Positions 1 to 7,093 of a stretch of DNA of 11,512 nt are shown here, piece after piece. The stretch is from NCBI GenBank assembly GCA_040830545.1, contig JBFOMB010000001.1:1-11512 (forward strand), written 5' to 3'. A program made the position numbers and the translations under genes. This stretch comes from HXMU1420-2 sp040830545 (GTDB taxonomy: Bacteria > Pseudomonadota > Alphaproteobacteria > Rhodobacterales > Rhodobacteraceae). Position 1 is the stretch's first letter. Each line of letters opens with the position of its first letter. The notes beneath the pieces are model-generated. The model searched no databases, was not told where the DNA came from, and saw only the letters and a program-made list of their open reading frames with translations.

Positions 1-445
1 CCAGCGTTGCGCCGCCCTCCCCCACGGCCAGCGCGGTGTAACGAAACCGGCGCTCTGCCCGACGGAAATCCAGATGAGTCAGCCCTCGGACCAGTGGGAT
101 GATTGCCAATACCGCATAGGTCGCCGCCTGTGGCCCGTCGGCAAAGACCGCCGCCAGTATCGGGGCCAGCGCCAGCAACACCAGCGCCCCCACAATGCCC
201 CGGATCACGGCGACCCCCTGCAATTCCGCCTGCAACCGGGCCGTGTTGCCGTCCCGCGCCTGTAGGATCAGCCGGTCGATGCCCAGATCGCAGCTCATTT
301 CTGCCAGTCGAACCACCAGCGCCAGCATCATTGCCTGACCCAGCTGTTCCGGTCCCAGCAACCATGCGAAGGCCACCGACCGCGCCAAGGCCGCGGCCTC
401 GGCCAGAACCGGAACGACCCACGGAATCCAGCGACCAGATTTCAC
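1..445 (-). CDS. Wzx-like oligosaccharide flippase, N-terminal part (cut by window edge)
   Basis: The first 148 residues of a membrane protein are visible; the C-terminus lies beyond the left edge. The start is GTG at 445-443 and overlaps the TGA of the upstream pyruvyl transferase gene by 4 bp (GTGA), which points to translational coupling; no strong Shine-Dalgarno is seen. The protein begins VKSGRWIPWV and alternates hydrophobic helices (for example the stretch from VIRGIVGALVLLALAP) with short basic loops. The early pattern LLGPEQLGQ followed by a second helix is typical of the first two helices of polysaccharide exporters of the MOP superfamily, which flip lipid-linked saccharide units to the periplasmic face of the inner membrane. 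Linkage to a pyruvyl transferase supports a polysaccharide role. The substrate cannot be told. It is a different gene from the flippase at 7110. Confidence 0.8.
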   Translation of the reverse strand, partial: MKSGRWIPWVVPVLAEAAALARSVAFAWLLGPEQLGQAMMLALVVRLAEMSCDLGIDRLILQARDGNTARLQAELQGVAVIRGIVGALVLLALAPILAAVFADGPQAATYAVLAIIPLVRGLTHLDFRRAERRFRYTALAVGEGGATL

Positions 446-1695
446 GCGGCCACCCCGGCCTGTCGGGCAATTACGTCCATTTCATAGGCCGCGCGGGATT
501 TTACACCGGTCAGGCGTTGATGCAGATTGGCCTTCATCGCGCCGCGTTGCGTGAAGGATGCGACCGCTCGCCCCGCCAACTGCCGCGCATCCGCGCGGCG
601 CAGATCAACAACCTCGTCCCCGATGCCGCATTGCGCAAAGACGCCATAGGCCTTGTCGGTGTATCCCAGCCCCAGCGTTGGCACGCCCGAGGAAAACGCC
701 CCGATGGTCGCGTGCATGCGTGCGCCTGCGAACCAGTCCAGCCGGGACAGGACCCATTTCAGCTCCATCGCGCTCAGTCGGTCATCCAGAACCTGAACGC
801 GGGAACGCCCATCCTCGCCCAAACGCGCTTGCAGGGCGCGCGCGGCATCCAGATCGCTTTCCGGGTCACCATCGGGGCGTTGCACATGCGGCACCAGCAG
901 CAGTCGCAGGTCAGGATCAGCCTGCAAAAGGCCCGCCGCCAGCGCATCCAGCTGATCGCGGTGACTGCCCTTCAGTCCAAAGGTCTGTCGCGCGGCATCG
1001 TCTTCGTTGCAAAGGAGGCCTGAAACGTTCAGCCCCGCGACGGGGTACGGCCTGTCCTGCGTCAGCCAGGTGGCGACCCGGCTGGAAAGGGATTTGGGTT
1101 CCGTCGCTGGCAAGGCAACAGCGACGTCGACGCCCAGACGATGGCGATCCGCATCAAACGAGGTCCCCAGCGCCATTTGCAGAAACTCGAAACTTTGCGC
1201 GTCCCGGACCCAAACCGCTTCGGCCCGGCGCAGGATCGACACGGCCTCTTCCAGCGCAGCGTCATCGCGAAACGGGCCCAGTTTTTGGGGCAGCAGGATC
1301 AGCGGCACACCCGCATCCAGCGCGAGCCGCTTGGTCAGGGCCATGGCCTGAAACCGCTTGGCCCCGTAAATGTCGGTGAAGCTGTCCCCGCCAGAAATGT
1401 CCAGAACGGCGCGCGATCCCAGAACCGCGCGCGCGGGCGCATTGAAACGACCTTTGGCGCGGACAATCGCATGGGCGGTGCGCAGGCTGTCACCGCGCCA
1501 GTACCGGCGGTGATGGGTCAGCCCGACCAGATTGACATGGGCATACCCCCAATTCGCCTGTCGCAATCCACGCCCGTGATCGGCGACCGTCACCTCTGTC
1601 GCGCCGCGTAGGGCCAAACCGGCCACAACCGCATGGCACAGCGCGCTGACGCCCTGGTTTCCGGTATCCGGTGCTGCATTCAATAAAGTGATCAT
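442..1695 (-). CDS. Polysaccharide pyruvyl transferase family protein
   Basis: A 417-aa protein of the family that transfers pyruvate from phosphoenolpyruvate to sugars as a ketal, adding negative charge to exopolysaccharide. Visible hallmarks are the N-terminal glycine-rich TGNQGVSAL (11-19), the central LDISGGDSFTDIYG (98-111), LPQKLGPF (135-142), WVRD with a following serine (162-168), and the C-terminal GARMHATIGAFSSGVPTLGL (324-343), whose R-M-H and SGVP elements are the strongest family signature. Length is normal for the family. The ATG at 1695 has a GAGGA Shine-Dalgarno (complement of 1701-1705) 5 nt upstream, but that site lies inside a perfect hairpin. The next gene, a flippase, overlaps by 4 bp. 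Some family members (CsaB-like, or with other substrates) are not true ketal-forming enzymes, so the exact acceptor is open. Confidence 0.9.
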   Translation of the reverse strand: MITLLNAAPDTGNQGVSALCHAVVAGLALRGATEVTVADHGRGLRQANWGYAHVNLVGLTHHRRYWRGDSLRTAHAIVRAKGRFNAPARAVLGSRAVLDISGGDSFTDIYGAKRFQAMALTKRLALDAGVPLILLPQKLGPFRDDAALEEAVSILRRAEAVWVRDAQSFEFLQMALGTSFDADRHRLGVDVAVALPATEPKSLSSRVATWLTQDRPYPVAGLNVSGLLCNEDDAARQTFGLKGSHRDQLDALAAGLLQADPDLRLLLVPHVQRPDGDPESDLDAARALQARLGEDGRSRVQVLDDRLSAMELKWVLSRLDWFAGARMHATIGAFSSGVPTLGLGYTDKAYGVFAQCGIGDEVVDLRRADARQLAGRAVASFTQRGAMKANLHQRLTGVKSRAAYEMDVIARQAGVAA

Positions 1696-1700
1696 GACGG

Positions 1701-1721
1701 TCCTCGCTAATGTTGCGAGGA
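1701..1721 (-). promoter_or_regulatory. Hairpin that sequesters the Shine-Dalgarno of the pyruvyl transferase gene
   Basis: TCCTCGC (1701-1707) and GCGAGGA (1715-1721) form a perfect 7-bp stem with a 7-nt loop. Read as minus-strand RNA, the 3' arm contains the GAGGA ribosome-binding site, 5 nt before the ATG at 1695. A competing 5-bp stem, GCTAA (1706-1710) with TTAGC (1724-1728), would use the loop and the first two bases of that arm and leave GAGGA free. The two folds exclude each other, as in a translational switch. The geometry is seen directly; the regulatory role is inference. Confidence 0.45.
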
Positions 1722-1762
1722 CGTTAGCCCGGTGGCCTTACCCCTGTCCGCTGCGCGTCAGG

Positions 1763-1779
1763 TCAGGTCCGGCACCTGA
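1763..1779. promoter_or_regulatory. 17-bp perfect dyad in the polysaccharide operon leader
   Basis: TCAGGT (1763-1768) and ACCTGA (1774-1779) are exact inverted repeats separated by 5 bp. The element sits between the 18-bp dyad at 1792 and the start of the pyruvyl transferase gene, inside the probable promoter region, so it could be a second operator or part of an RNA fold. No partner copy was seen elsewhere in the window. Confidence 0.3.
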
Positions 1780-1791
1780 TGGAGGGGGCGA

Positions 1792-1809
1792 CCTATCCAA
1801 TCGGATAGG
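1792..1809 (-). promoter_or_regulatory. Putative response-regulator operator, copy 1 (upstream of polysaccharide operon)
   Basis: CCTATCCAATCGGATAGG is a perfect dyad with 7-bp arms and a 4-bp centre, ending 96 bp upstream of the pyruvyl transferase ATG. Read on the minus strand, it matches the element at 2593-2610 at 15 of 18 positions, and each copy then points toward the operon it precedes. LuxR/NarL-type regulators commonly bind dyads of about this size, and the gene for one lies between the two copies. It could instead be a terminator of the response regulator gene, but no T-run follows on either strand. Confidence 0.5.
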
Positions 1810-1839
1810 CGGTGGTTCCTTGGCAGCGGTCAGGCCCCG

Positions 1840-2442
1840 TCAGACCAGATTGCGGTCGCGCGCGATCATGGCCGCATGTGTTCGATTCTTGGCGTTCAGC
1901 TTGCGGCACAGGGTCTTTGCGTGCAGCTTCACCGTGGCCTCGTGCAGGTCATAGTCCCGCGCGATTTCCTTGTTCGCCTTGCCCTGGCAAATGCCACGCA
2001 ATACGTCCATTTCCCGCCTGGTCAGCAATCCGGGTTCTGCCTCTTCCTGCTGCTGCATCAGGTTGAACGGGGCATAGGTTTCGCCAGCGGCCATGAATTT
2101 GGCCGCGCTGATCATGGACTTTGACCCCAGCGTTTTGGGCACAAACCCAGCAGCCCCGGCGGCAATCGCCTGTTCGGCCAAAGCGCGGGTGGTGGTGCCC
2201 GAGAGGATGGCAACGGGACGTTCTTCGTTTGCGTCCTGCATTTGCGCCAACCCGTCCAGACCGTTCATTCCCGGCATATTGTAATCCAGTAGCACGAGGT
2301 CAAAGGTGCCTGTTGCCGCGACAACGTCTAGCGCTGCGCCCAGGGTGCCGGCGGTTTCAACTTCTGCGTCCCCTTCGGCGATCAGGAACGCGGCAATGGT
2401 CTCGCGGACCAGATCATGATCATCGGCAACAAGTATCCGCAT
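1840..2442 (-). CDS. NarL/LuxR-type response regulator transcription factor
   Basis: A 200-aa two-domain regulator. The receiver domain (about 1-118) has the acidic pair D7-D8, phospho-acceptor D53 in LVLLDYNMPGMNG, the hydroxyl switch region S81-T85 and K103 in the V-P-K motif. The C-terminal LuxR-type helix-turn-helix (about 138-200) begins with LTRREMDVL and holds NKEIARDYDLHEATVKLHA. Phosphorylation at D53 would be expected to promote dimerisation and DNA binding. The start chosen is ATG 2442, preceded at 6 nt by GAGGAAAGGG (complement of 2449-2458); an open frame continues upstream to 2535 but adds residues with no homology to receivers. The gene is divergent from the sensor operon at 2686 and upstream of the polysaccharide operon on its own strand. 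The likely phospho-donor is the Hpt domain of the nearby kinase, an inference from position. Confidence 0.93.
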   Translation of the reverse strand: MRILVADDHDLVRETIAAFLIAEGDAEVETAGTLGAALDVVAATGTFDLVLLDYNMPGMNGLDGLAQMQDANEERPVAILSGTTTRALAEQAIAAGAAGFVPKTLGSKSMISAAKFMAAGETYAPFNLMQQQEEAEPGLLTRREMDVLRGICQGKANKEIARDYDLHEATVKLHAKTLCRKLNAKNRTHAAMIARDRNLV

Positions 2443-2592
2443 GAATTTCCCTTTCCTCAGACCGCCCAACGACGCCCGGCCAGTGACACACACAACCCTA
2501 AGCCTATTGCGTTTCGCAGGGATTACCACACGCATTTGACCGCTGTATTTGTCCCAAGCGGACAGCCGGGTGCTCCATTTGAGAGCGCCAAA

Positions 2593-2610
2593 CCTATCCG
2601 AAAGTATAGG
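2593..2610 (+). promoter_or_regulatory. Putative response-regulator operator, copy 2 (upstream of sensor operon)
   Basis: CCTATCCGAAAGTATAGG is an imperfect dyad (arms CCTAT and ATAGG intact) located 75 bp upstream of the ATG at 2686, in the 243-bp region between the divergent regulator and sensor operons. It shares 15 of 18 bases with the minus-strand reading of the dyad at 1792-1809, including the first nine, CCTATCCGA. This suggests one regulator acting on both operons. I could not fix a convincing -35/-10 pair around it. Confidence 0.45.
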
Positions 2611-2685
2611 ACGGTATACGCATGGTCAGATGACGCGCGCAGGAACTTGTGCGATCCAAGGGCAGCGTCAAAGAAAGGTCAGCGT

Positions 2686-3207
2686 ATGGCATCCTTGTAC
2701 TCAAATCTCCGCACCCTGTTGGGAGCAGCTGCCATGGTGTGTGTGGTTGTAACCGGCCCGGCAGCAGCACTGGAGCCTGTGACCGGAACGCCCATCCTCA
2801 CCGTTTCGGGCGACATGGAACACACAAACTCTGACGGTGTAGCCGAGTTCGACTTCGACATGCTGGCGGCGCTGGAGACCGTGACATTCGAAACCTCAAC
2901 CATCTGGACCGAGGGTGTGCAAAGCTTCACGGGTGTCGAACTGGATGACTTGTTGGCCGTGGTCGGTGCGGAGGGTGGGACGCTCAAGGCCTATGCCGTG
3001 AACGATTACGTGGTCGAAATCCCGGTCAGCGACGCGGTGGACGGTGGACCCATTGTCGCGTTTCTGCACAATGGTGAGCAAATGAGCCTGCGCAACAAAG
3101 GGCCGCTTTGGATCGTTTACCCCTATGACAGCAAAACGGAATACCAGTCGGAACTGATCTATTCCCGCAGCATCTGGCAACTCAATCGGATCGAGGTTCA
3201 GCGCTGA
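2686..3207 (+). CDS. Periplasmic molybdopterin-fold (sulfite oxidase-like) protein, probable sensor partner
   Basis: A 173-aa exported protein. Residues 1-28 form a Sec signal peptide (hydrophobic LLGAAAMVCVVVTG, cleavage near AAA|LEP). The mature part resembles the small oxidoreductase molybdopterin-binding domain: LTVSGDMEHTNSDG (38-51), FTGVELDDLL (81-90), YVVEIPVSDA (108-117) and GPLWIVYPYD (139-148). The only cysteine is C19 in the signal peptide, so the Mo-ligating cysteine of true sulfite oxidases is absent; redox catalysis by molybdenum is therefore doubtful. The start ATG 2686 has AAGAAAGG 7 nt upstream and gives a clean signal peptide; longer in-frame starts run across the divergent promoter region. 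The TGA lies within the CTGA overlap with the hybrid kinase, so the two are one operon, and a role as ligand-binding partner of the kinase sensor domain is a reasonable inference. Confidence 0.8.
   Translation: MASLYSNLRTLLGAAAMVCVVVTGPAAALEPVTGTPILTVSGDMEHTNSDGVAEFDFDMLAALETVTFETSTIWTEGVQSFTGVELDDLLAVVGAEGGTLKAYAVNDYVVEIPVSDAVDGGPIVAFLHNGEQMSLRNKGPLWIVYPYDSKTEYQSELIYSRSIWQLNRIEVQR
3193..3206 (+). promoter_or_regulatory. Ribosome-binding site and probable CTG start of the hybrid kinase
   Basis: GAGG at 3193-3196 lies 7 nt before CTG at 3204-3206, which overlaps the TGA of the preceding gene as CTGA, exactly where an ATGA overlap would be expected. The kinase frame is open upstream to 3129 but has no ATG, GTG or TTG before GTG 3264, and that GTG is inside the first membrane helix with no Shine-Dalgarno in front. 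Confidence 0.5.
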
Positions 3208-5807
3208 GCGACAACAGGCAAAACCCGGATGGCAGCCACCGGCGCGCGCGGATCATTTCCGCCGTGTCGGTTGTCGCCGTTCTGGCGTTTGCGCTGCTGG
3301 CGGCGGTCCTGCTGAATGGTGATATTCGGCGCAAGATTGACGCGCTGGCCACGGCACGTTCGGACAGCGCGCAATGGTCGCTGGCACAGGCGGATGTGGA
3401 GGTGCTGGCGCTCAAGGCCGAGGTACTGTCAGCCACGCTGGACCCATCCACGCCGCTCACCGACCTGCGCAACCGGTTCGACATATTCTACAGCCGCGCA
3501 CAGACGCTGATCAGCAGCCCGCTGTATGCGGCGCTGCGCGAAGATCCAGAGGTCGCCGCCGCGCTGCAACAGATCGACGGGTTTTTGAAGCAGGCCGTGC
3601 CGATCATCGACAGCTCTGATGCCGAACTGGCCGGGGCGATGTCTGATCTGTCTGCCCAGACCGATCAGGTGCGCGGCCATGTGCGCACCGTCACGCTCAA
3701 AGGCGTGTCGATCCTGGCCGAAACCGCAGACACCCAGCGGCTGGCCACCGCGCAGACCCTGTCATGGGTGTCGGCGCTGACGCTTGGTGTTGTGTTGATC
3801 CTGCTTCTGATGCTGGTCTTCCTTTTGCGCCATTTCCGGCGAGAACGGGCGATTGCGCGGGAACAAAGCCTTGTGCGTTCGCGCCTGGCTGCTGTTGTGT
3901 CCACCTCGCTGGACGCGGTTCTGGTGGTGGACAGGCAGGGTCGGATCATGGATTTCAACGGTGCGGCGGAACGCGTTTTTGGCTATTCCCGGGACGAGGC
4001 CCTTGGTGGTGATCTGGCCACGCTGATTGTCCCGGACCATTTCCGCGACGCCCACCGCGCGGGTATGACCCGTTATTTGACCACTGGGGAAAAGCGGGTG
4101 GTCGGCACGGGCCTTGTCCAGCTGGAAGCAAAGCGCAAGTCGGGCGAAGTGTTTCCGGTGGAACTGTCCATCTCGACCGCCGAGGCGGATGATGGTGAGA
4201 TTTTCGTGTCCTTCATCCGCGACATCTCGGCCCGGGTGGCCGCGCAGGAAGAATTGGTTAAGGCGCGCGATGACGCGGTGGCGGGGGAACGCGCTAAGGC
4301 TGAATTCATCGCGGTGATGAGCCACGAAATGCGCACGCCTTTGAACGGTATGTTGGGCACGCTGGACCTGTTGGACGCTGGCGCGCGCAGCGCAAAGGAA
4401 CAGGAGTATCTGGAGATCATCCGTGCCTCCGGCAAACTGCTGCTGCATCACGTCGACAACGTTCTGGAACTGTCGCGGGCCGAGGCTGGGCGGATCGAAA
4501 CCGCACACGAGGTGTTCAACCTGCCCCAGCTTGTCCGCGAATTGGTGGAAGGCCAACGCGGCGTGGCGCAGCACCGGGGGAACACGCTGCAGGCTTCGGT
4601 CAGCGATGGGTGCGGCGACCTTGTGCTGGGCGACCCGACCCGGTTGCGCCAGATTCTGCTGAACCTTGTTGGTAACGCCACCAAGTTCACACGTGATGGC
4701 CGTATCTCCGTTGACGTGACCCGAATCGGGGCGGGCGACATGGTCGAAATCAGTGTCTGCGATACGGGCATCGGCATTGCCCCGGCGGATCAGGAGCGGG
4801 TGTTTGAGGACTTCGTGACATTGGACGCGTCCTACAGCCGGGAAATCGGCGGTACAGGGCTGGGTCTGGCAATCGTGAAACGATTTGTTGAGGCCCTGGA
4901 TGGGCAGGTGACACTGGACAGTGACTCAGGAAAGGGCAGCACCTTTCGCGTGACGCTGCCCATGCCCAAGGTGGATCGGGCTGAGACCGAGTGGAGCAGA
5001 CGCCCACTCTTTGATGCGCCCGAAGCGAGGGTATCCAGCCCGCTTCGCATCCTCATCGTCGAAGACAATCGCAACAATCGGATCGTGCTGCGCGACATGC
5101 TGGAACTGGACGGGCATGTGGTTGAGGATGCGTTCGATGGCGAGCAAGGGGCGGAACGGGTGCAGCGCGCCGGCCCCTATGATCTGGTTCTGATGGATAT
5201 CTCGATGCCCAAAATGGATGGGATCGAAGCGACCCGGGCGATCCGTGCGGGCGAGGCGCCCGGCGTGCATCTGCCCATTGTCGCCATCACCGCGCATGCA
5301 GGGGCGAGCGAAACCGAACGGTTCCTTTCTGCCGGGATGGATGATGTCTTGGTCAAGCCGATTTCGCGGGCGGCCTTGCGCGAGGTGCTGGGCCGTTTCG
5401 GACCACGGGACAGGCAGGGTTTTGACGGGATCGACCCAGCCGAAGACCAGGGTGCGCACTCCGTTCTGGATGCTCGGCAAATCGAGGAGCTGACACACAC
5501 GCTGGGGACAAAGAAGCTGGCCGGATTGGTGCGTGATTTCATTCTGGAGAGCGATCCGGCGATTGAGCGGATCTGTGGTTGCCTGTCGTCAGGTGAACTG
5601 GACGACCACCTGATTGCAGAGGTGCATCACACAGCGGGGTCGGCAGCCCTGTTGGGCGCGTCCGAGTTACGCGGATGCCTGGCCGCGCTTGAGACGCAGC
5701 TGAAATCGGATGAGCCTGTGGCGGGGGACCTGTCCGACCGGATTCAACAGACGTGGGCGCAGACCAAAGTGGAATTGCAGACGACGGTCGCGGGATTTGA
5801 GGAATAG
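3204..5807 (+). CDS. Hybrid sensor histidine kinase (PAS-HisKA-HATPase-REC-Hpt)
   Basis: An 867-aa inner-membrane phosphorelay kinase. Numbered from the CTG: basic tail to R16, TM1 17-38, a mostly helical periplasmic sensor 39-185, TM2 186-208, PAS about 223-342 (DAVLVVDRQGRIMDFN), HisKA with phospho-acceptor H374 in MSHEMRTPLNG, HATPase with N-box LLNLVGNATKF, DTGIGI and GGTGLGLAIV, receiver about 614-728 with D665 in LVLMDISMPKMDG and K718, and a C-terminal Hpt with H808 in VHHTAGSAALLGA. All catalytic residues are present; no HAMP is evident between TM2 and PAS. The layout resembles TorS-type hybrids apart from the PAS domain. It is co-transcribed with the periplasmic molybdopterin-fold protein and is the likely source of phosphate for the regulator at 1840-2442. 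If CTG is not used, translation must begin at GTG 3264, giving 847 aa without the positively charged tail before TM1. Confidence 0.92.
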   Translation: MSDNRQNPDGSHRRARIISAVSVVAVLAFALLAAVLLNGDIRRKIDALATARSDSAQWSLAQADVEVLALKAEVLSATLDPSTPLTDLRNRFDIFYSRAQTLISSPLYAALREDPEVAAALQQIDGFLKQAVPIIDSSDAELAGAMSDLSAQTDQVRGHVRTVTLKGVSILAETADTQRLATAQTLSWVSALTLGVVLILLLMLVFLLRHFRRERAIAREQSLVRSRLAAVVSTSLDAVLVVDRQGRIMDFNGAAERVFGYSRDEALGGDLATLIVPDHFRDAHRAGMTRYLTTGEKRVVGTGLVQLEAKRKSGEVFPVELSISTAEADDGEIFVSFIRDISARVAAQEELVKARDDAVAGERAKAEFIAVMSHEMRTPLNGMLGTLDLLDAGARSAKEQEYLEIIRASGKLLLHHVDNVLELSRAEAGRIETAHEVFNLPQLVRELVEGQRGVAQHRGNTLQASVSDGCGDLVLGDPTRLRQILLNLVGNATKFTRDGRISVDVTRIGAGDMVEISVCDTGIGIAPADQERVFEDFVTLDASYSREIGGTGLGLAIVKRFVEALDGQVTLDSDSGKGSTFRVTLPMPKVDRAETEWSRRPLFDAPEARVSSPLRILIVEDNRNNRIVLRDMLELDGHVVEDAFDGEQGAERVQRAGPYDLVLMDISMPKMDGIEATRAIRAGEAPGVHLPIVAITAHAGASETERFLSAGMDDVLVKPISRAALREVLGRFGPRDRQGFDGIDPAEDQGAHSVLDARQIEELTHTLGTKKLAGLVRDFILESDPAIERICGCLSSGELDDHLIAEVHHTAGSAALLGASELRGCLAALETQLKSDEPVAGDLSDRIQQTWAQTKVELQTTVAGFEE

Positions 5808-5817
5808 GGAAATCGGA

Positions 5818-6951
5818 TCAATCGGATTGCGCGCCCGCAGCGAACGCATCAGGCGACATCCCCGGATCACGAGACCTGGCCATGGCATGGGTCAGCCGCC
5901 CGATGGGGCCGCGCGGAAACAGAAGCAGCGTTACAAATTCCACGACGGTGTTGGCATAGCCACGCAACCAGGCAGACGTGGCATTGAAGTCGATGGTGCG
6001 CACAGATTGAGACACCGGATGTGTCAGTGAAGCACCCAGCATGGCGTGACCCGGGGACAACGCGCGCGCATCCGGCAGGTGGTACATGTCGGCCCCCATT
6101 AGCGTTTCACCCCATTTCAGCCAGGACGCAGCAGCGAGCGTAGTGCCGTCCCGTTCGACCGTGGCAATCAGCACCGAAGCCTGCCCTGAACGGTCCAGCG
6201 CGCGCAGCATGGACAGCTTGGTGTCGGTCAGGGGCACCAGAACTGGCAAGTCCTGCTCTCCCTCTGCTTTCCAGCTTTGGTCGGCGCAGGTTTTGAGCCG
6301 GTCCAGCCCTTCGCCCAAAGTCTCGCCCGCGTAGAGGACGTTTTTGGCCCCGGACTCCTCGACCGCGCGCAGCGCGCGTTGCACGGTTCGGCGATGGTTG
6401 CGGGAGGAGGATTTGAGCAGAGCCTCCATACCGTCAAAATCATGTCGGGCCGAAAAGGTCCGGCCGCTGTCCCGGATCAGCGTGTCAAATCCGGCGGCTT
6501 GTGCGGTGCTGATCCAGGCCTCGACATCGGGTTTTGGGATCGGCAGGTTGATGAAATCCCAACCCCGGGTTTTTGCCATTGCGGGCAACAACACACCGGG
6601 CAACGCCTCAGGTGCCCCGTCAAACTGATATCCACCTCGCAGGTTGCCCGCGATCAGGGACATGGGTGGGGACAACTGGCGCAATGGGATCAGGCGACGT
6701 TCCTTTTCGCGCACGAACCGCGCGTCCCCGGGAAGGAAATCAAACCGACAGGCCAGCGAGGGCGGGCGTCGCCGCAATACGGACACCATGGGCGCGACCA
6801 GTCCGGGTGCCTGCACGTCGATCCAGCGCGCTTGGGCCTCATAGGCCGTTCGCACCGCGTCAGAATATGCAGGTAAGCCGTGTACGGCGGCAAACGGCCA
6901 ACCCAGCGGAGGAGGACCAGGTGTTGTGCACCCATCGCGTGACAGCGTCAT
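5818..6951 (-). CDS. CelD/BioF2-like GNAT acetyltransferase
   Basis: A 377-aa protein whose C-terminal half fits the Acetyltransf_6 (BioF2-like/CelD) type of GNAT fold, often found in polysaccharide clusters and presumed to acylate sugars or precursors. Supporting segments are the basic LLKSSSRNHRRTVQRALRAV followed by an acidic turn, SVLIATVERDGTTLAAASW (the central beta strands), and TIDFNATSAWLRGYANTVVE near the end, which matches the D-F...W..G motif region of the family. The start chosen is ATG 6951 with GGGAGA (complement of 6957-6962) at 5 nt; in-frame ATGs at 6975 and 7008 and TTG 7020 have poor ribosome-binding sites. It converges on the kinase with only 10 bp between stops and is divergent from the flippase at 7110, so the two may share a control region. 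The acceptor and acyl donor cannot be told. Confidence 0.75.
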   Translation of the reverse strand: MTLSRDGCTTPGPPPLGWPFAAVHGLPAYSDAVRTAYEAQARWIDVQAPGLVAPMVSVLRRRPPSLACRFDFLPGDARFVREKERRLIPLRQLSPPMSLIAGNLRGGYQFDGAPEALPGVLLPAMAKTRGWDFINLPIPKPDVEAWISTAQAAGFDTLIRDSGRTFSARHDFDGMEALLKSSSRNHRRTVQRALRAVEESGAKNVLYAGETLGEGLDRLKTCADQSWKAEGEQDLPVLVPLTDTKLSMLRALDRSGQASVLIATVERDGTTLAAASWLKWGETLMGADMYHLPDARALSPGHAMLGASLTHPVSQSVRTIDFNATSAWLRGYANTVVEFVTLLLFPRGPIGRLTHAMARSRDPGMSPDAFAAGAQSD

Positions 6952-7041
6952 GAGGGTCTCCCGTTCGGGTGGCATCCTGTCGACATGTTCAGGACTAGCC
7001 GATGGCATGCCCTGCGCCAACCCGGTTCAACGCGACAAAGT

Positions 7042-7078
7042 CCAAGCTTGCCACATCTCGGGGCAAGTCGTAGCTTGG
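7042..7078. promoter_or_regulatory. Interrupted dyad between the divergent acetyltransferase and flippase genes
   Basis: CCAAGCT (7042-7048) and AGCTTGG (7072-7078) are exact 7-bp inverted repeats, and an inner pair CTTGCC/GGCAAG (7047-7052 and 7062-7067) nests within them. It lies in the only control region for both genes, so it may be an operator or a folded leader. Function is not known. Confidence 0.3.
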
Positions 7079-7093
7079 GATCATCTGATTTTG

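Noticed and set aside
103..1379. Long plus-strand open frames opposite the flippase and pyruvyl transferase genes
   Set aside because: Rich in Arg, Pro and Ala with no domain pattern; they are antisense shadows of well-supported minus-strand genes in high-GC DNA.
2443..2535. 31-residue N-terminal extension of the response regulator
   Set aside because: Receiver domains begin at MRILVADDHD; ATG 2442 has a strong GAGGAAAGGG site, and the extension lies in the divergent promoter region.
3762..4574. 270-codon minus-strand frame inside the kinase
   Set aside because: No ribosome-binding site or recognisable domain, and fully overlapped by the PAS and HisKA coding sequence of the kinase.
5811..5828. 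Tandem 9-bp repeat AATCGGATC/AATCGGATT at the junction of two convergent genes
   Set aside because: Only two units and partly coding; it may be chance. It shares AATCGGAT with the dyad at 1792 but lacks the dyad symmetry.
6952..7020. Longer acetyltransferase starts (ATG 6975, ATG 7008, TTG 7020)
   Set aside because: None has a well-spaced Shine-Dalgarno, whereas ATG 6951 has GGGAGA at 5 nt; homologue alignment would settle it.
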